In this document: one piece after another, positions 1 to 9,665 of the stretch
Layout of the letters: every line of letters begins with the position of its first letter
Position numbering within the stretch: position 1 is the stretch's first letter
Assembly (NCBI GenBank): GCA_965209045.1
Contig: CBDBPW010000002.1
Span: forward strand, 992,001 to 1,056,000
Direction of reading: 5' to 3'
DNA: 64,000 bases
From: JAJEFO01 sp965209045
GTDB taxonomy: Bacteria > Pseudomonadota > Alphaproteobacteria > Rhodobacterales > Rhodobacteraceae
Translations under genes and position numbers: made by a program
The notes under the pieces: model-generated
What the model saw: only the letters and a program-made list of their open reading frames with translations
Databases searched by the model: none
Told to the model about the DNA's origin: nothing

Positions 1-606
1 GGTGACGCCGTAGGCGTGATGGACCTGCCCGATGTCACGACCGGTCAGGTCGAGCACGCGGGGCGCTGACTCCACCGTCACCAGGCGCAGTCGCAGGATG
101 TTGCCCGCTTCGCCCAGCATGCCCCAGCGTATCGACCCGATTCCGCCGGAGCCGCCGGCGATGAACCCTCCGATGGTCGCGGTTTCCCTCGTCGAGGGGT
201 GCATCCGCAATTCCTGGCCCAACGCCTCGCGCGCTGCGGCGTCTATGTCACCGATGATGGCGCCAGGCTCCGCGATGACCATGCCGTCTCGAATCTCCCT
301 GATCGCGGACATGTTTGCCATGTCCAGGACGACCCCGCCTGCCAAGGGCATCGCTTGACCGTAGTTTCCGGTTCCTCCGCCACGCGGCGTGACGGGCACT
401 TCAAGGTCGTGGCAGGCTGACAGAACGGCGACGACGTCCGCCTCGTGGCGTGGGGCGACCACCAGGTCGGCGGCAATGTGGTCAAGCCTTTCCTTCAGGA
501 TCGGGGAATACCAGAAGAAATCGCGGCTCTTCGCCTTGACGGCCTTTTCGCCAGCGATGACCGGAACGTCGCCGATACGGCCGATCAGCTCCTCGATCTT
601 CTTCAT
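1..606 (-). CDS. FAD-binding (PCMH/GlcD-type) oxidase, C-terminus off window
   Basis: Partial N-terminal two hundred residues of a flavin-dependent 2-hydroxyacid oxidase or dehydrogenase-like protein. The minus-strand frame starts at the ATG at 606 behind GAAGGA. It shows the PCMH FAD-binding fold: VVAPRHEADVVAVLSACH, then PVTPRGGGTGNYGQ, where the Gly-rich loop binds the FAD pyrophosphate, then ATIGGFIAGGSGGIGSIRWG. GlcD/D-lactate dehydrogenase and alkyl-DHAP synthase families share these signatures; the substrate cannot be assigned from this half. The start overlaps the stop of a short upstream frame by four bases, so the two are probably cotranscribed. It could oxidise a 2-hydroxy acid to a 2-keto acid, which fits the ThDP enzymes nearby, but that is inference. 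Confidence 0.85.
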   Translation of the reverse strand, partial: MKKIEELIGRIGDVPVIAGEKAVKAKSRDFFWYSPILKERLDHIAADLVVAPRHEADVVAVLSACHDLEVPVTPRGGGTGNYGQAMPLAGGVVLDMANMSAIREIRDGMVIAEPGAIIGDIDAAAREALGQELRMHPSTRETATIGGFIAGGSGGIGSIRWGMLGEAGNILRLRLVTVESAPRVLDLTGRDIGQVHHAYGVT

Positions 607-896
607 GTCGCCATGTCCTTCAAGCTATCGAGCTGAGCAACGGACGGCGGATCGATGGTCAGGACTTTCCGCCGCACGGAAAGACCCGTGGCATCGACGG
701 GCGGTCGCACATTCGGGTCTCCGGCATGGGCCAGGACGGCCAATCCGGGCAACATCAGCAGCCGATGCGGTCGCAAGCCAGATACCGACCGGGCAAGGAC
801 CGGCGGGTTGCAGCTGGGTCGGACGTCCTGCCGGAATCTCGGCAAACCGCTGGTCGCCAGGCACGTCGTGAAGACCAATGCGCCCGACCAGGACAC
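603..896 (-). CDS. Unassigned short ORF coupled to the FAD oxidase
   Basis: Open frame of up to 97 codons whose stop overlaps the FAD oxidase start as ATGA, the usual layout of translationally coupled genes. I recognise no family. The neighbouring minus frame (625-954) also reads plausibly at its beginning (MAEPAQSHLSERFGV), so this may be a frameshifted remnant of one longer gene whose start lies near 940. The four-base overlap is the main reason for listing it; the protein sequence itself gives no support. Confidence 0.25.
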   Translation of the reverse strand: MSWSGALVFTTCLATSGLPRFRQDVRPSCNPPVLARSVSGLRPHRLLMLPGLAVLAHAGDPNVRPPVDATGLSVRRKVLTIDPPSVAQLDSLKDMAT

Positions 897-1253
897 CGAA
901 TCGTTCGGACAGGTGCGATTGAGCAGGTTCAGCCATCACGGCTCTCCGAAGCAATGACGCGCGCAGGGCCAGGAATCAGAAACGGCCACGACGCCCCTCT
1001 TGCGCGAGGATTGCCAGCGGCCCTTGAACCGTGCCAAAGATTGGCGGTCAGCGTAGCGTCGGCACGCTGGAGTTTCAACACGGGCTCCTGCCCGCCATCC
1101 CTGAAGGCGGGTGCGGCCCGGAACTCGGGCCCATTCCGTGACCATGGCCCGCAATGGCGTGCATCCGCCCAGCGAGGCATTCGATTCTGGAATGAACGCA
1201 TGAGTGTTTCGGAACATGCAGTGCGCTCGCGACTGTGCGAAACTCGGGAAGGA

Positions 1254-1652
1254 TCCCTGTTCCGAAGCCTGGGGTCATCGGCCCGCGAGCATCGGCGGCC
1301 GGACGAATCGCCGGCGGTTCGCGATCGCGCCGGCGGCGAACTCCAATCCGGCGAAGACGCCACCGCTGACGACGACGCGCTTGCGGTCGCCGTGCGGGCG
1401 CATGTCTCGACCGGGCACCACCGCATCTCGACCTGCCGCATGGGACCCGATCACGAGGCGCAGGCCGCGCTCGATGGCCCGATGCAGGTTCGAGGGAAGA
1501 AAAGGCTCAGGGTGGTCGACAGTTCGGCCTTTCCCGACCAGATTGGCGGCAACCCGAATGCACCCGTCATGACGATGGCCGAAAAGGCCGCCGACATGAT
1601 CCTGGGCAGGACGGTCCCGGCAGCGGAAGATCCGAGAAAGGAAGCGGCATGA
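1254..1652 (+). pseudogene. GMC oxidoreductase (choline dehydrogenase-like), C-terminal remnant
   Basis: Only the end of a GMC-family flavoprotein survives. Motifs seen are TGHHRISTCRMG, which holds the active-site His region, then LRVVDSSAFPDQIGGNPNAP and MTMAEKAADMILG, which are the standard closing signatures of the GMC_oxred_C domain. Full-length members have about 530 residues with an N-terminal FAD-binding Rossmann motif; no such motif is seen upstream between 960 and 1250. The stop overlaps the next gene's start (ATGA at 1649-1652), so this was once the upstream gene of the operon continuing with the ThDP enzyme. The open frame continues 5' to 726 but carries no recognisable domain there. 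Confidence 0.75.
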
Positions 1653-3271
1653 ACATGACCTGTGGCGAAGCGACAATGCGGCTCTTGGCCCGCTACGGCA
1701 TCACGACGGCCTTTGGCATTCCCGGCGTTCACACGCTCGACCTCTGTCGCGGCATGACCAACGGGACAGCGGCCAAGGGCGACAACGCCGGCACGATACG
1801 CCATGTTCAGGTCCGCAACGAACAGGGTGCAGGCTTCATGGCCGAGGGCTGGGCGCGGGCGACAGGCGAAGTCGGTCTCGCGGTGGTGATCTCGGGACCC
1901 GGCGTCACCAATGCCTCGACTGCGGTCGCTCAGTGCCATGCCGACAGCTTGCCGATGCTCCTGATTTCGGCGGAACCCGACCGCAGCACGATTGGCAAGG
2001 GGTGGGGCGTGCTGCATGAGATCACGGAGCAAAGACGCGTGACCGAGCCGCTCTGCGCGTATTCCGGCACCGCGATGCGCGCCTCCGACGTGCCCGAGAT
2101 GCTGGCGCGTGCGTTCTCCAACCTTTCAAGCAAGCGGCCGCGTCCTTGCCACATCTCGTTGCCGCTCGATGTTCAGGCAGAGATCGTCGAGGAAGACTGG
2201 CTTCCTGCCCCGCTGCCCGGCCGCCCCTCGGCCGATCCGGAGCAAGTCGCGGAGGCCGCGGCGCTGCTGGGCGGGGCGGAGAATCCGCTGATCCTGGTCG
2301 GCGGCGGCGCAGTTGGCGCCAGCCCCGACATGACCGCCATCGCCGAAGCGACCGGCGCCATCGTGGTGGCCTCAACCGCAGGCAAGGGCATCGTGCCTGA
2401 CGACCACCCGCAGTCGCTGTCCGGGTCGAGCGTCCGCCCCGAAGTCCAGCGGCTTCTGCCAGAAGCGGACGTCATTCTCGCGGTCGGAACCGAGATTTCG
2501 GAGACCGACAGCTTTGTCGAAAGGCTCGACTTGCGCGGCGACCTGATCCGGGTCGACATCGATCCCCTCAAGATCAGCGACCTCTACCCGGCCCGGCTGG
2601 GCATCGTCGCGGATGCAGGATCGACGATGGGCGCCTTGCGCGACGCCCTTGCCACAGCAAAGGCCGATTGCCGGCCAGCATCGACGCGGGTGGCCGCAGT
2701 GCGAGACGAGATCCGGCAGGGACTTGGACCGTCAGAGCGCCGGCACGCACGCCTGCTGACGATTCTGGACGAGATCGCGCCGCCAGAAACGGTCTGGTCG
2801 GGCGACGCCTGCCAGCTGGTCTACACCGGAGCGTTCATGCTTCCGGTCCGTGCGCCGCGCCGATGGTTCTATCCGGCGGGGTATTGCGCGCTCGGGAACG
2901 CGCTGCCGAACGGCATCGGTGCAAGACTGGCGCGACCGGACTCGCCGGTGGCCGTCCTGGTCGGCGACGGAGGGTTCATGTTCACGATGCCGGAACTTGT
3001 GACGGCCGCAGAGCTCCACCTGCCCCTGCCGGTCGTGATCTGGGAGAACGGCGGCTTGAAGCAGATCCAGGATGACATGGACGCACGGGACATCTCGCGT
3101 GTCGGGGTCGAGGGCGTGAACCCGGATTTCGTGACGCTGGCCGAGGCCTGCCATTGCAGCGGCACGGTGCCAGAGAGCGAATCGGCATTTCGCGATGCCT
3201 TCGCGGCGGCGCTTGCTGCCGACCGCCCGACGGTGATCGTCGTCCGCGAGAGTTCGGAATGGCTCGCTTGA
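1649..3271 (+). CDS. Thiamine diphosphate-dependent enzyme, acetolactate synthase superfamily (2-oxoacid decarboxylase-like)
   Basis: Complete 540-residue ThDP enzyme. The N-terminal Pyr domain opens with YGITTAFGIPGVHTLDL and carries the catalytic Glu in VRNEQGAGFMAEGWAR (about residue 58), followed by VISGPGVTN. A central domain follows, then the C-terminal PP domain with the metal/ThDP motif VLVGDGGFMFTMPEL ending in WENGG near residue 437. Length and motifs fit the family of acetolactate synthases, sulfoacetaldehyde acetyltransferase and 5-guanidino-2-oxopentanoate decarboxylase (AruI); the GIPGVHT start reminds me most of the AruI group. ATG 1649 is preceded by GAAAGGAAG. It is the first intact gene of the island and probably acts on a 2-keto acid; substrate unknown. 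Confidence 0.85.
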   Translation: MNMTCGEATMRLLARYGITTAFGIPGVHTLDLCRGMTNGTAAKGDNAGTIRHVQVRNEQGAGFMAEGWARATGEVGLAVVISGPGVTNASTAVAQCHADSLPMLLISAEPDRSTIGKGWGVLHEITEQRRVTEPLCAYSGTAMRASDVPEMLARAFSNLSSKRPRPCHISLPLDVQAEIVEEDWLPAPLPGRPSADPEQVAEAAALLGGAENPLILVGGGAVGASPDMTAIAEATGAIVVASTAGKGIVPDDHPQSLSGSSVRPEVQRLLPEADVILAVGTEISETDSFVERLDLRGDLIRVDIDPLKISDLYPARLGIVADAGSTMGALRDALATAKADCRPASTRVAAVRDEIRQGLGPSERRHARLLTILDEIAPPETVWSGDACQLVYTGAFMLPVRAPRRWFYPAGYCALGNALPNGIGARLARPDSPVAVLVGDGGFMFTMPELVTAAELHLPLPVVIWENGGLKQIQDDMDARDISRVGVEGVNPDFVTLAEACHCSGTVPESESAFRDAFAAALAADRPTVIVVRESSEWLA

Positions 3272-3515
3272 AGATGCACGGGATTCTCGCGGTCGGGATA
3301 CGGCCGCGAGAAAGGCTGGGAGGGCATGCGCGCCTTCCCGCAATCGCGTTCGGCCTGGCTGGACCTCGATCCCCTCGCGCCCGGTCCGTTTCCGCTCCGG
3401 GAGTGAAATCCATGTCCGAAGGCAGCGACGTGCCGATGAACCGGACCTGACACCGCCAGCCGGTGTCGCCGATCCTTGCGAATTCGGGATTCATGGCTGC
3501 GGCCGGGATCCGGAC

Positions 3516-4938
3516 ATGACGAAGTCGCTGCTGACCTTCGGACAGGTGCTGGACGGCCATGCCAGGCTGCAACCCGACGCGCTGGGGCCGTAGGACCTGG
3601 AACGGACCCTGACCGCACGGTGGAACGACCGCGCTCGCAGGCTTGCCAACGCGCTGCTGGGACTGGGACTTGCGAAGGGGGACCGCATCGCGGTCCTTGC
3701 CCACAACCGGCTGGAATGGGCGGAAATCTATGCCGCAACCGCGAAGGCCGGGCTGGTCGCCGTGCCCCTGAACTTCCGGCTCAGCCTTTCGGAGATGCGT
3801 TTCACCATCGACGACTGCGGCGCAGGTGGCCGACACCGACCCTTGGGCGTTCATGTACACGTCCGGTACCACCGGCAGGCCCAAGGGCGTGATCCGCAAC
3901 CATCGCGGCATGGTGCTTCTGGCCCTGGTGACCGAGATCGAGCCGGGCATCGGCGCGCGCGACGATGCCATGCTGGTCATGCCCATGTGACATGCGAACT
4001 CGCTGAACTTCTTCTGTTCGTTCTCCTGTCGCGGCGGCGTGACCTCGATCTATTCCCTCGCGTCCTTCGATCCAGGGGAAGCGCTGGACGTCATGGAACG
4101 ATCGGGCGCGACGTTCACCTCGCTGGTGCCGACCCACTACGTCATGATGCTGGCACAGGCGCGGAGCAAGAAACGCGCACGCGGCCTGGGCCGAGTGACC
4201 AAGCTGATGATCTCGTCCGCGCCCGCCCGCGCAGACACCAAGCGCGAGGTCATGGAGATATTCCCCGCCTCGGGACTGTTCGAGCTCTACGGCTCGTCAG
4301 AGGCAGGCTGGGTCACCATGCTGCAACCGGACGAGCAGTTCACCCATCTGGGCACGGTGGGCCGCGAATGCGTCGGCACCGCGCCGATCCGGATGCTGGA
4401 CGACGCGGGCGCGGAGGTGCCCGAAGGACAGCCCGGAGAGCTGTTTTCCTGCACTCCCTACACCTTCGACGGCTACTGGAACCTGCCGGAAGAGACGGAC
4501 AAGGCGTTCCAAGGCGACTATTGCACTGTGGGCGACATGGCGCTTCGGGGCGATCACGGCTTCATCAGGCTGATCGACCGCAAGAAGAACATGATCATCT
4601 CGGGCGGCGAGAACATCTACCCGGCCGGGGTGGATGCGGTGATCGGCGCGGTGCCGGGAGTGCGTGACGTGGCGGAAATCGGCCTGCCGGACGCGAAATG
4701 GGGCGAGCGGGTCCATGCGGTCGTCGCGCTGGATCATGGTGCACGGGCGTCCGAAGCCGAACTGATCGAAGGCTGCGCCGACAGGATCGCCCGCTTCAAG
4801 CGCCCGCGCGGCGTGACGTTCGTTCGCGACGCCGACATCCCCCGCACCGCGACAGGCAAGATCCAGCACGGGCTGCTCAAGGAAAAGTTCCAGAGCGGGG
4901 CCCTCCAGGAACGACAGATGGCAGGCATGGACGAATGA
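3516..4938 (+). pseudogene. Acyl-CoA synthetase (AMP-forming ligase), broken by two stops and a deletion
   Basis: An ANL-superfamily acyl-CoA ligase in pieces. From ATG 3516 the frame reads MTKSLLTFGQVLDGHA, hits an in-frame TAG at 3591, then continues cleanly through NRLEWAEIYAATAKAG to TIDDCG at about 3820. There an internal deletion with frame change removes roughly 60 residues. The next frame starts directly before the AMP-binding P-loop YTSGTTGRPKG, meets TGA at 3988 (probably Trp in PMWHANSL) and then runs open to 4938. That part has ELYGSSEAG, the adenylate motif VGDMAL, the hinge DRKKNMIISGGENIYP and the catalytic-Lys region RTATGKIQ. The stop overlaps the start of the ThDP gene (ATGA). 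It cannot make a full enzyme without readthrough. A diverged copy of its first 100 codons lies at 9940-10260. Confidence 0.85.
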
Positions 4939-6661
4939 CCCAGGACCTCAACAGCGACGACCTCAGCGTCGCGGCATGGATCGCGAGATTCCTCGATGCA
5001 CGCGGGGTGGACCGGATCTTTGGCCTGCAAGGCGGGCACATCCAGCCGATCTGGAATTTCGCCGCGCAGCGTGGCATCCGCATCGTCGACGTGCGCCATG
5101 AGTGCGCCACCGTGCACATGGCGCACGCCCATGCCGAACTCAAGGGCGGGATTGGCGTGGCGATGGTCACAGCCGGGCCGGGCGTCACAAACACCGTGAC
5201 GGCAGTGGCCAATGCCTCGCTCGCCCGGATGCCGGTGCTCGTGCTCGGCGGCTGCACCTCGCGTCCGCTGGCCAACATGGGCCCGCTTCAGGACATTCCT
5301 CGCGTGGACATCCTGCGGCCTGTCAGCCGCCTTTCGCGGACGACGCGCGTGGCCGACCAGGTGATCCGCGAACTCGACGAAGCCGTGGACCGCGCAATGG
5401 GCGACGGCGGCGAGCCGGGGCCAGTCTACGTGGAGATTCCGACAGACGTGCTGCGCGAGCACCTGCCCGCAAGTCTGGTCCTGGACGACTGGATGGCGCC
5501 GAAGGCACGCCATGTCCTGCCGCCGGACCCGACCGCCGTGGCCGAGGCAGCCCGGGCGCCGTGGCTGGCAAGGCGCCCCGTGGTCGTCGCGGGACGGGGC
5601 GCGAACCGGGCGGCAGGGCCGCTGGTGCGCCTGCTCGATGCGTCCGGCGCACTGTATCTGGACACGCAGGAGGCGCGGGGCCGGTTCCGGGCGCGCATGC
5701 CTCATTCGTCGGCGCAATGCGCGGCGCAGTCATGACAGAGGCCGATCTTGTCATCACCGTCGGACGGCGGCTGGACTACCAGCTGGGCTACGGCTCTCCC
5801 GCGGTCTTCCCGCGCGCGCGATTCGTCCGCATTTCGGACACGGCGTCCGAGCTGATCGACAATCGCCGGGGCGACCCGGAACTACTGGCCACGCCCGCGC
5901 TGGCACTGGACGCCATCGCCAAAGCAGGTGCAGGGCTGGGCGCCCCGCAGATCGACCGTGATTGGGCCGAAGGCATTCGCGCCAGGCACGTCGCCCGCGC
6001 CTCGGGCGGCAATCGCGAGATCCCGCAGACCGGTGCGGACGGCAAGATCCATCCCATGGCGATCTTTGACGTGCTGAAGCAGCTCGCCGATCCGGACTGC
6101 ATCGTCGTGGCCGACGGCGGCGACTTCCTCAGCTTTGCGCGCGTCGGGCTGGAGGCGACGACCTACCTGGACGCAGGCGCGTTCGGGTGCCTCGGCGTGG
6201 GAGTGCCCTACGCCAACGCGGCCTCGCTGGCCTTCCCGGGGCGGCAGGTCGTCTGCGTGACGGGCGACGGCGCCTTCGGACTGAACGCGATGGAGATCGA
6301 CACGGCCGCGCGCCACGGCGCCACACCCGTCATCATCGTGTCGAACAACGCCGCGTGGAACATCGAACGCTTCGACCAGGCCGAGAACTACGGCGGACGG
6401 GTCGTCGGCACGTTGCTCAGCCACTCGGACTATGCGGGCATGGCCGCAGCCCTCGGCCTTCACGGCGAACGGGTGGAGGATCCCTCCGACCTCAAGGACG
6501 CCATCGTGCGCGGCCTGGAGAACGCGCCTGCGGTGATCGATGTGATCACGTCGCAGGATGCGGTCTCGTCGGACGCCAGAAGAGGTCTGGGCTTCGTGCC
6601 AGACTTCCAGCCGCTCACCGTCTGGGATGAGGCCGAGCGCAAGCGCCGGGGGCAGACATGA
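4935..6661 (+). pseudogene. ThDP-dependent lyase-like enzyme with one-base frameshift
   Basis: A second ThDP enzyme, about 575 residues if one base is restored. The N-terminal frame from ATG 4935 has DRIFGLQGGHIQPIW, the catalytic-Glu segment DVRHECATVHMAHA and VTAGPGVTN. At about 5681 the run GGGGCCGG appears to have lost one C, so reading moves to another frame, which resumes with PGAHASFVGAMRGAVM. The C-terminal PP domain is intact: VTGDGAFGLNAMEID and NNAAWNIE. The pattern resembles 2-hydroxyacyl-CoA lyase/oxalyl-CoA decarboxylase and benzaldehyde lyase relatives. Sitting behind an acyl-CoA ligase, it may have cleaved a 2-hydroxyacyl-CoA; that is inference. A sequencing error cannot be excluded, but both neighbours are also broken. 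The stop overlaps the next start as ATGA. Confidence 0.8.
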
Positions 6662-6900
6662 CGCTCTAGCCGGCCCGGGCCGCGCCCGCACTGGCTGCGC
6701 GATCCTCGCTTCGCGGGCGCCGGTCGCCGGCACCGCGGGCGCGCCGGGCGCACGACTTGCAGAAGTGCTGGCAGCAGCGGGAGCCACGGTCGTGTTGGCG
6801 CCGCCGCAACATGGCCTGGTCGAGACCATGGCCGAGGACCAGAGGGCTATGGGCGCGCCCGGGGGGCCGGACAACATGCGGCCGGGGCACCGTTGAACCG
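6658..6900 (+). pseudogene. Degenerate 5' remnant of a short-chain dehydrogenase
   Basis: Starts with ATGACGCTC followed by TAG at 6667, yet the following bases align with the intact SDR at 10257. After frame changes the stretch reads GAPGARLAEVLAAAGATVVLAPP, matching GALGARFAEVLAGAGASVLLAAR in the intact copy. Similarity fades by about 6900. The start overlaps the ThDP gene stop by four bases, so the ancestral operon was ligase, ThDP enzyme, SDR. Confidence 0.7.
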
Positions 6901-7553
6901 GCGACCTGGATCGGCTCAAGGCAAACGTGCATCGGCGCCTGGGGGCGTGCCGGTCAGCGCACCGACCCTGCCTGCGGCGGGTCTCGGACGCCTTCTCGAC
7001 CCGGGTGTCGCCGGGCCACGGCTCAACGATCCCCGCCCGGGACGGACGGCTGTGCGCTTCGCGGAAGCCTCGGACGACGATGGCGCCGTCACCAGCCGGC
7101 TCGAAGCCTGAGAGTCCGCAGTGGGCGACCGCCCGAACCCTCGCCCTGTCGAAGCCGCCGACGATCCGGTGCGCAGATGCCCCCGGGGCAACGCCTTCCT
7201 TCAGTGCGTTCCCAGGCCTGCCGCCCCCAGAGGTCGCTGAGCATCGCAGGGACCTGGGGCATCGCGACGCAAGGCCGGGCTGTCTTGGTCGCCGGGACCA
7301 ACCGGGCTCCGCCCGGCTTGGCGAAAATGCGATCCATCCGGTTTCCGGGGTGAACTCGACATCCGTCTTGCGGCCAAGGCGCTTGCAGGCGCTCTGCCCA
7401 TGCCCGTCGGCGTTCCCCGTTTCGACGGGAATGCTTGAAGAGGCGCACACGGCGCTCTCCTTCGAAGGGGCTGGTCCAAGGGTCGACGATCAAGTTGGAC
7501 GGGATCGCCCGGATTCGCGGTCCGATCCCCAAGGCGACGTTGGCGAATTGCGG
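6901..7553. other. Gene-free stretch
   Basis: No convincing gene on either strand. High GC leaves several open frames, but none shows a family motif. It probably holds the unrecognisable rest of the SDR copy and decayed sequence before the convergent exporter gene. Confidence 0.5.
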
Positions 7554-8795
7554 TCATGGCCGGAGTGCGGCACTTCGTCCGTCCCTGGCGCCGCGATCCG
7601 GCTTGGCCCATCCCATCGCGGCAAAGGCGCCTGCCCCGAAGATCGCGAAGGCGGCGATGAGCGCGTACATGGTTCCGTCGAAACTCTGGCCCACGATCAT
7701 GCCGAGAGGCACCGAGAGGAAAGTCGAGGCCGAAGCGACAACCGCCGCGCCGACACCGGCGATGTGTCCGAGAGGTTCCAGCGCGAGTGCATACAGGTTT
7801 CCGAACAGCAGTCCGATGGAGATGAAGACAAGAAGCAGGTAGGTCATGAACAACCACAGCGGAGGAAGCCCCTCGAAGACGGCGGCGATTGCCAAGGCAA
7901 CGACAGACACCAGGGTTGCGGACGCCGCTGCCGAGCGCGCGAGCGAGAACATTCCGAACTTCATGACAAGGCGGCTGTTCGCGAGCGAGGCGCCGCCCAA
8001 GGCCAGCGCGAGCACGCCGAAACAGGCCGGAAACAGCGTGCCGGTCCTGTAAGCCTCCTGAAATATCTGTTGCGCGGAGCTCAGGTAGGCGGCGAACGGC
8101 GCCTGTATGCATCCCGCAGCGAGGGTAAATCCCAGCGCGGCCCGGTTTGCCACGACTTCTCGGACTGCGCGGCCCATGGTCGAAAGGGAAAGCGGGGACC
8201 GACGGGCGGCGGGCAGGGTCTCCGGTTGCCGGACTCCGAACCATGCGAAGGCGACAGCGGCGATGGCCAAGAACGTGACGAATATCGCGCGCCAGCCCCC
8301 CAGCCACTGGATTCCCTGTCCGAGAGCCGGCGCGACAGTGGGCACGAGGATGAAGATGGCCATGGCGAACGACATCAGCCGCGCCATCCGCCGCCCCGCG
8401 AACTGGTCGCGCACGAGGGCGATGGTCACTGTGTGCGGAGCTGCAATTCCGATGCCTTGCAGGATCCGACCCGCGATCATCGTCGGGAAGCTCACTGCGA
8501 AGATGCTGATCAAGCACCCGCCCATGAACAGGATGAGGCCGGCATACACCGCAGGCTTGCGCCCGATTGCGTCCGAGAGCGGGCCGAACGACAATTGACC
8601 GAGACCCAACCCAAGCAAGAAGGCCATGATGACAAACTGAAGGTCGTTCGCGCGTTGGATCCCGAAGTCTCGTCCGATAGCTGGCAGTGCCGGCAACACC
8701 GCATCGATCGCGAGCGCGACAAGCGCCATCAGGAGGGCGACGAGGGTAATGAACTCGCCCAAGCGCAAGGCGGGTCGGTCGGTTGTTGGGATCAT
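7554..8795 (-). CDS. MFS multidrug exporter, Bcr/CflA family
   Basis: A 413-residue membrane protein with about twelve hydrophobic segments. The first helix covers roughly residues 14-33, and the MFS signature GPLSDAIGRKPAVYAGL lies between helices 2 and 3. Helix 4/5 features IAGRILQGIGIAAPHTV are typical of the Bcr/CflA drug resistance subfamily of proton-driven inner-membrane exporters. Length matches the family (about 400). The start overlaps the stop of an upstream small ORF (ATGA at 8792-8795), suggesting translational coupling. Just upstream is an aminoglycoside acetyltransferase-like gene in the same direction, so the block may form a resistance cassette; the actual substrate is unknown. 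Confidence 0.9.
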   Translation of the reverse strand: MIPTTDRPALRLGEFITLVALLMALVALAIDAVLPALPAIGRDFGIQRANDLQFVIMAFLLGLGLGQLSFGPLSDAIGRKPAVYAGLILFMGGCLISIFAVSFPTMIAGRILQGIGIAAPHTVTIALVRDQFAGRRMARLMSFAMAIFILVPTVAPALGQGIQWLGGWRAIFVTFLAIAAVAFAWFGVRQPETLPAARRSPLSLSTMGRAVREVVANRAALGFTLAAGCIQAPFAAYLSSAQQIFQEAYRTGTLFPACFGVLALALGGASLANSRLVMKFGMFSLARSAAASATLVSVVALAIAAVFEGLPPLWLFMTYLLLVFISIGLLFGNLYALALEPLGHIAGVGAAVVASASTFLSVPLGMIVGQSFDGTMYALIAAFAIFGAGAFAAMGWAKPDRGARDGRSAALRP

Positions 8796-9070
8796 AGTTG
8801 CCCGCTCAGGGATCGAATCACAGGACCTTGAACTCCCTCTATCATGATCCTGCGGAAAGTCTGCTCCTTGACGAATCCCATCTTGCCGAGATGCTCCCTG
8901 CCGGCAAGGGCGCGGAGGAAGCGAACGTCTTCCTCCATGTTCCGGTCAACGGATTGCCTCATGGCCCAAATGCGCATCCCGAACGTGGCCGGAAAGGCCT
9001 GTCGCGAGAGCCTGCCGGCATTCAGGAGCGCCGAACGCGAGCGGTTCCTCGAATTCTTCCAGTCCGTCAT
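8792..9070 (-). CDS. Small hypothetical protein coupled to the exporter gene
   Basis: A 92-residue frame from ATG 9070, rich in Arg, with no hydrophobic segment and no domain I recognise. Its TGA stop overlaps the exporter's ATG by four bases, which supports translation. The segment RNMEEDVRFLRALAGREHLGK looks helical and amphipathic. It may be a small cytosolic partner or a decayed gene end. Confidence rests on the coupling alone. Confidence 0.4.
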   Translation of the reverse strand: MTDWKNSRNRSRSALLNAGRLSRQAFPATFGMRIWAMRQSVDRNMEEDVRFLRALAGREHLGKMGFVKEQTFRRIMIEGVQGPVIRSLSGQL

Positions 9071-9125
9071 GGCTGCGGCGCATGTCAGGCGCAGCCCGGC
9101 GAGCCGGATCGGGTGCCGGGCCTCT

Positions 9126-9665
9126 CTAGACAGTCGTATCCGCTCTGGCACGTGGGTCGGTCGAGGCCTGACGGCAGACCTGCATCGGCAGCACGAGCCC
9201 CCACCGGGTCTCTTGAGGCGCGCCGAATTCACTGAATCCCGCTCGCTTGTATGCCGCGATCGCGCGCGCGTTTGCCGGGTGCGGATCGGTTGCGACCACA
9301 GGAGCCCCTTCCTCAAAGAGAGTCTTCAGCCGTTCGGCGATGAAAGCGGAGCCATGCCCTTTCTCGATCATGTCCGGCTCGCCAATGAACTGGTCGACGC
9401 CACGAGACCCCTCTGGAAGCCGGAAGAAATGATGATCTTCCCAGCCATGGACCGTGTAGTCCTGCATGTACGCGAAGGGGCGTCCGGCTGTTGAGACGAT
9501 CCATCGCGCAACGCGAGGATCTGCCAGTTCCTCTTCATCGCCGGGCTCATCTGAATCCCACCACTCGCGGACGTGTGGCCGTGATTGCCATTCCAGCAAC
9601 AGGCCGAGATCAGCCGCTTCCGCTTTCCGAAAGGTGTATCGGCCAGTCGCCGGGTGCTGCGTCAA
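9126..9665 (-). CDS. GNAT acetyltransferase, aminoglycoside 6'-N-acetyltransferase-like
   Basis: About 179 residues. The sequence follows the AAC(6')-type GNAT pattern: FRKAEAADLGLLLEWQSRPHVREWW at the start, DQFIGEPDMIEKGHGSAF in the middle, where the acetyl-CoA pyrophosphate loop sits (KGHGSA), and VVATDPHPANARAIAAYKRAGF at the end. I place the start at TTG 9665 because GGAG lies eight bases upstream and the product then has normal family length. A longer frame from GTG 9761 adds an Arg-rich extension without homology. It could acetylate an aminoglycoside or another amine; resistance is an inference from family, strengthened a little by the neighbouring drug exporter. Confidence 0.75.
   Translation of the reverse strand: MTQHPATGRYTFRKAEAADLGLLLEWQSRPHVREWWDSDEPGDEEELADPRVARWIVSTAGRPFAYMQDYTVHGWEDHHFFRLPEGSRGVDQFIGEPDMIEKGHGSAFIAERLKTLFEEGAPVVATDPHPANARAIAAYKRAGFSEFGAPQETRWGLVLPMQVCRQASTDPRARADTTV

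Noticed and set aside
3988..3990. TGA in the ligase as a possible selenocysteine codon
   Set aside because: The ligase family has no selenoprotein members, homologous position is most simply Trp (TGG), and the gene has other lesions.
5882..7450. Long minus-strand open frame opposite the ThDP gene and the gap after it
   Set aside because: The half opposite the ThDP gene is a shadow; the remaining part shows no recognisable domain and no ribosome site.
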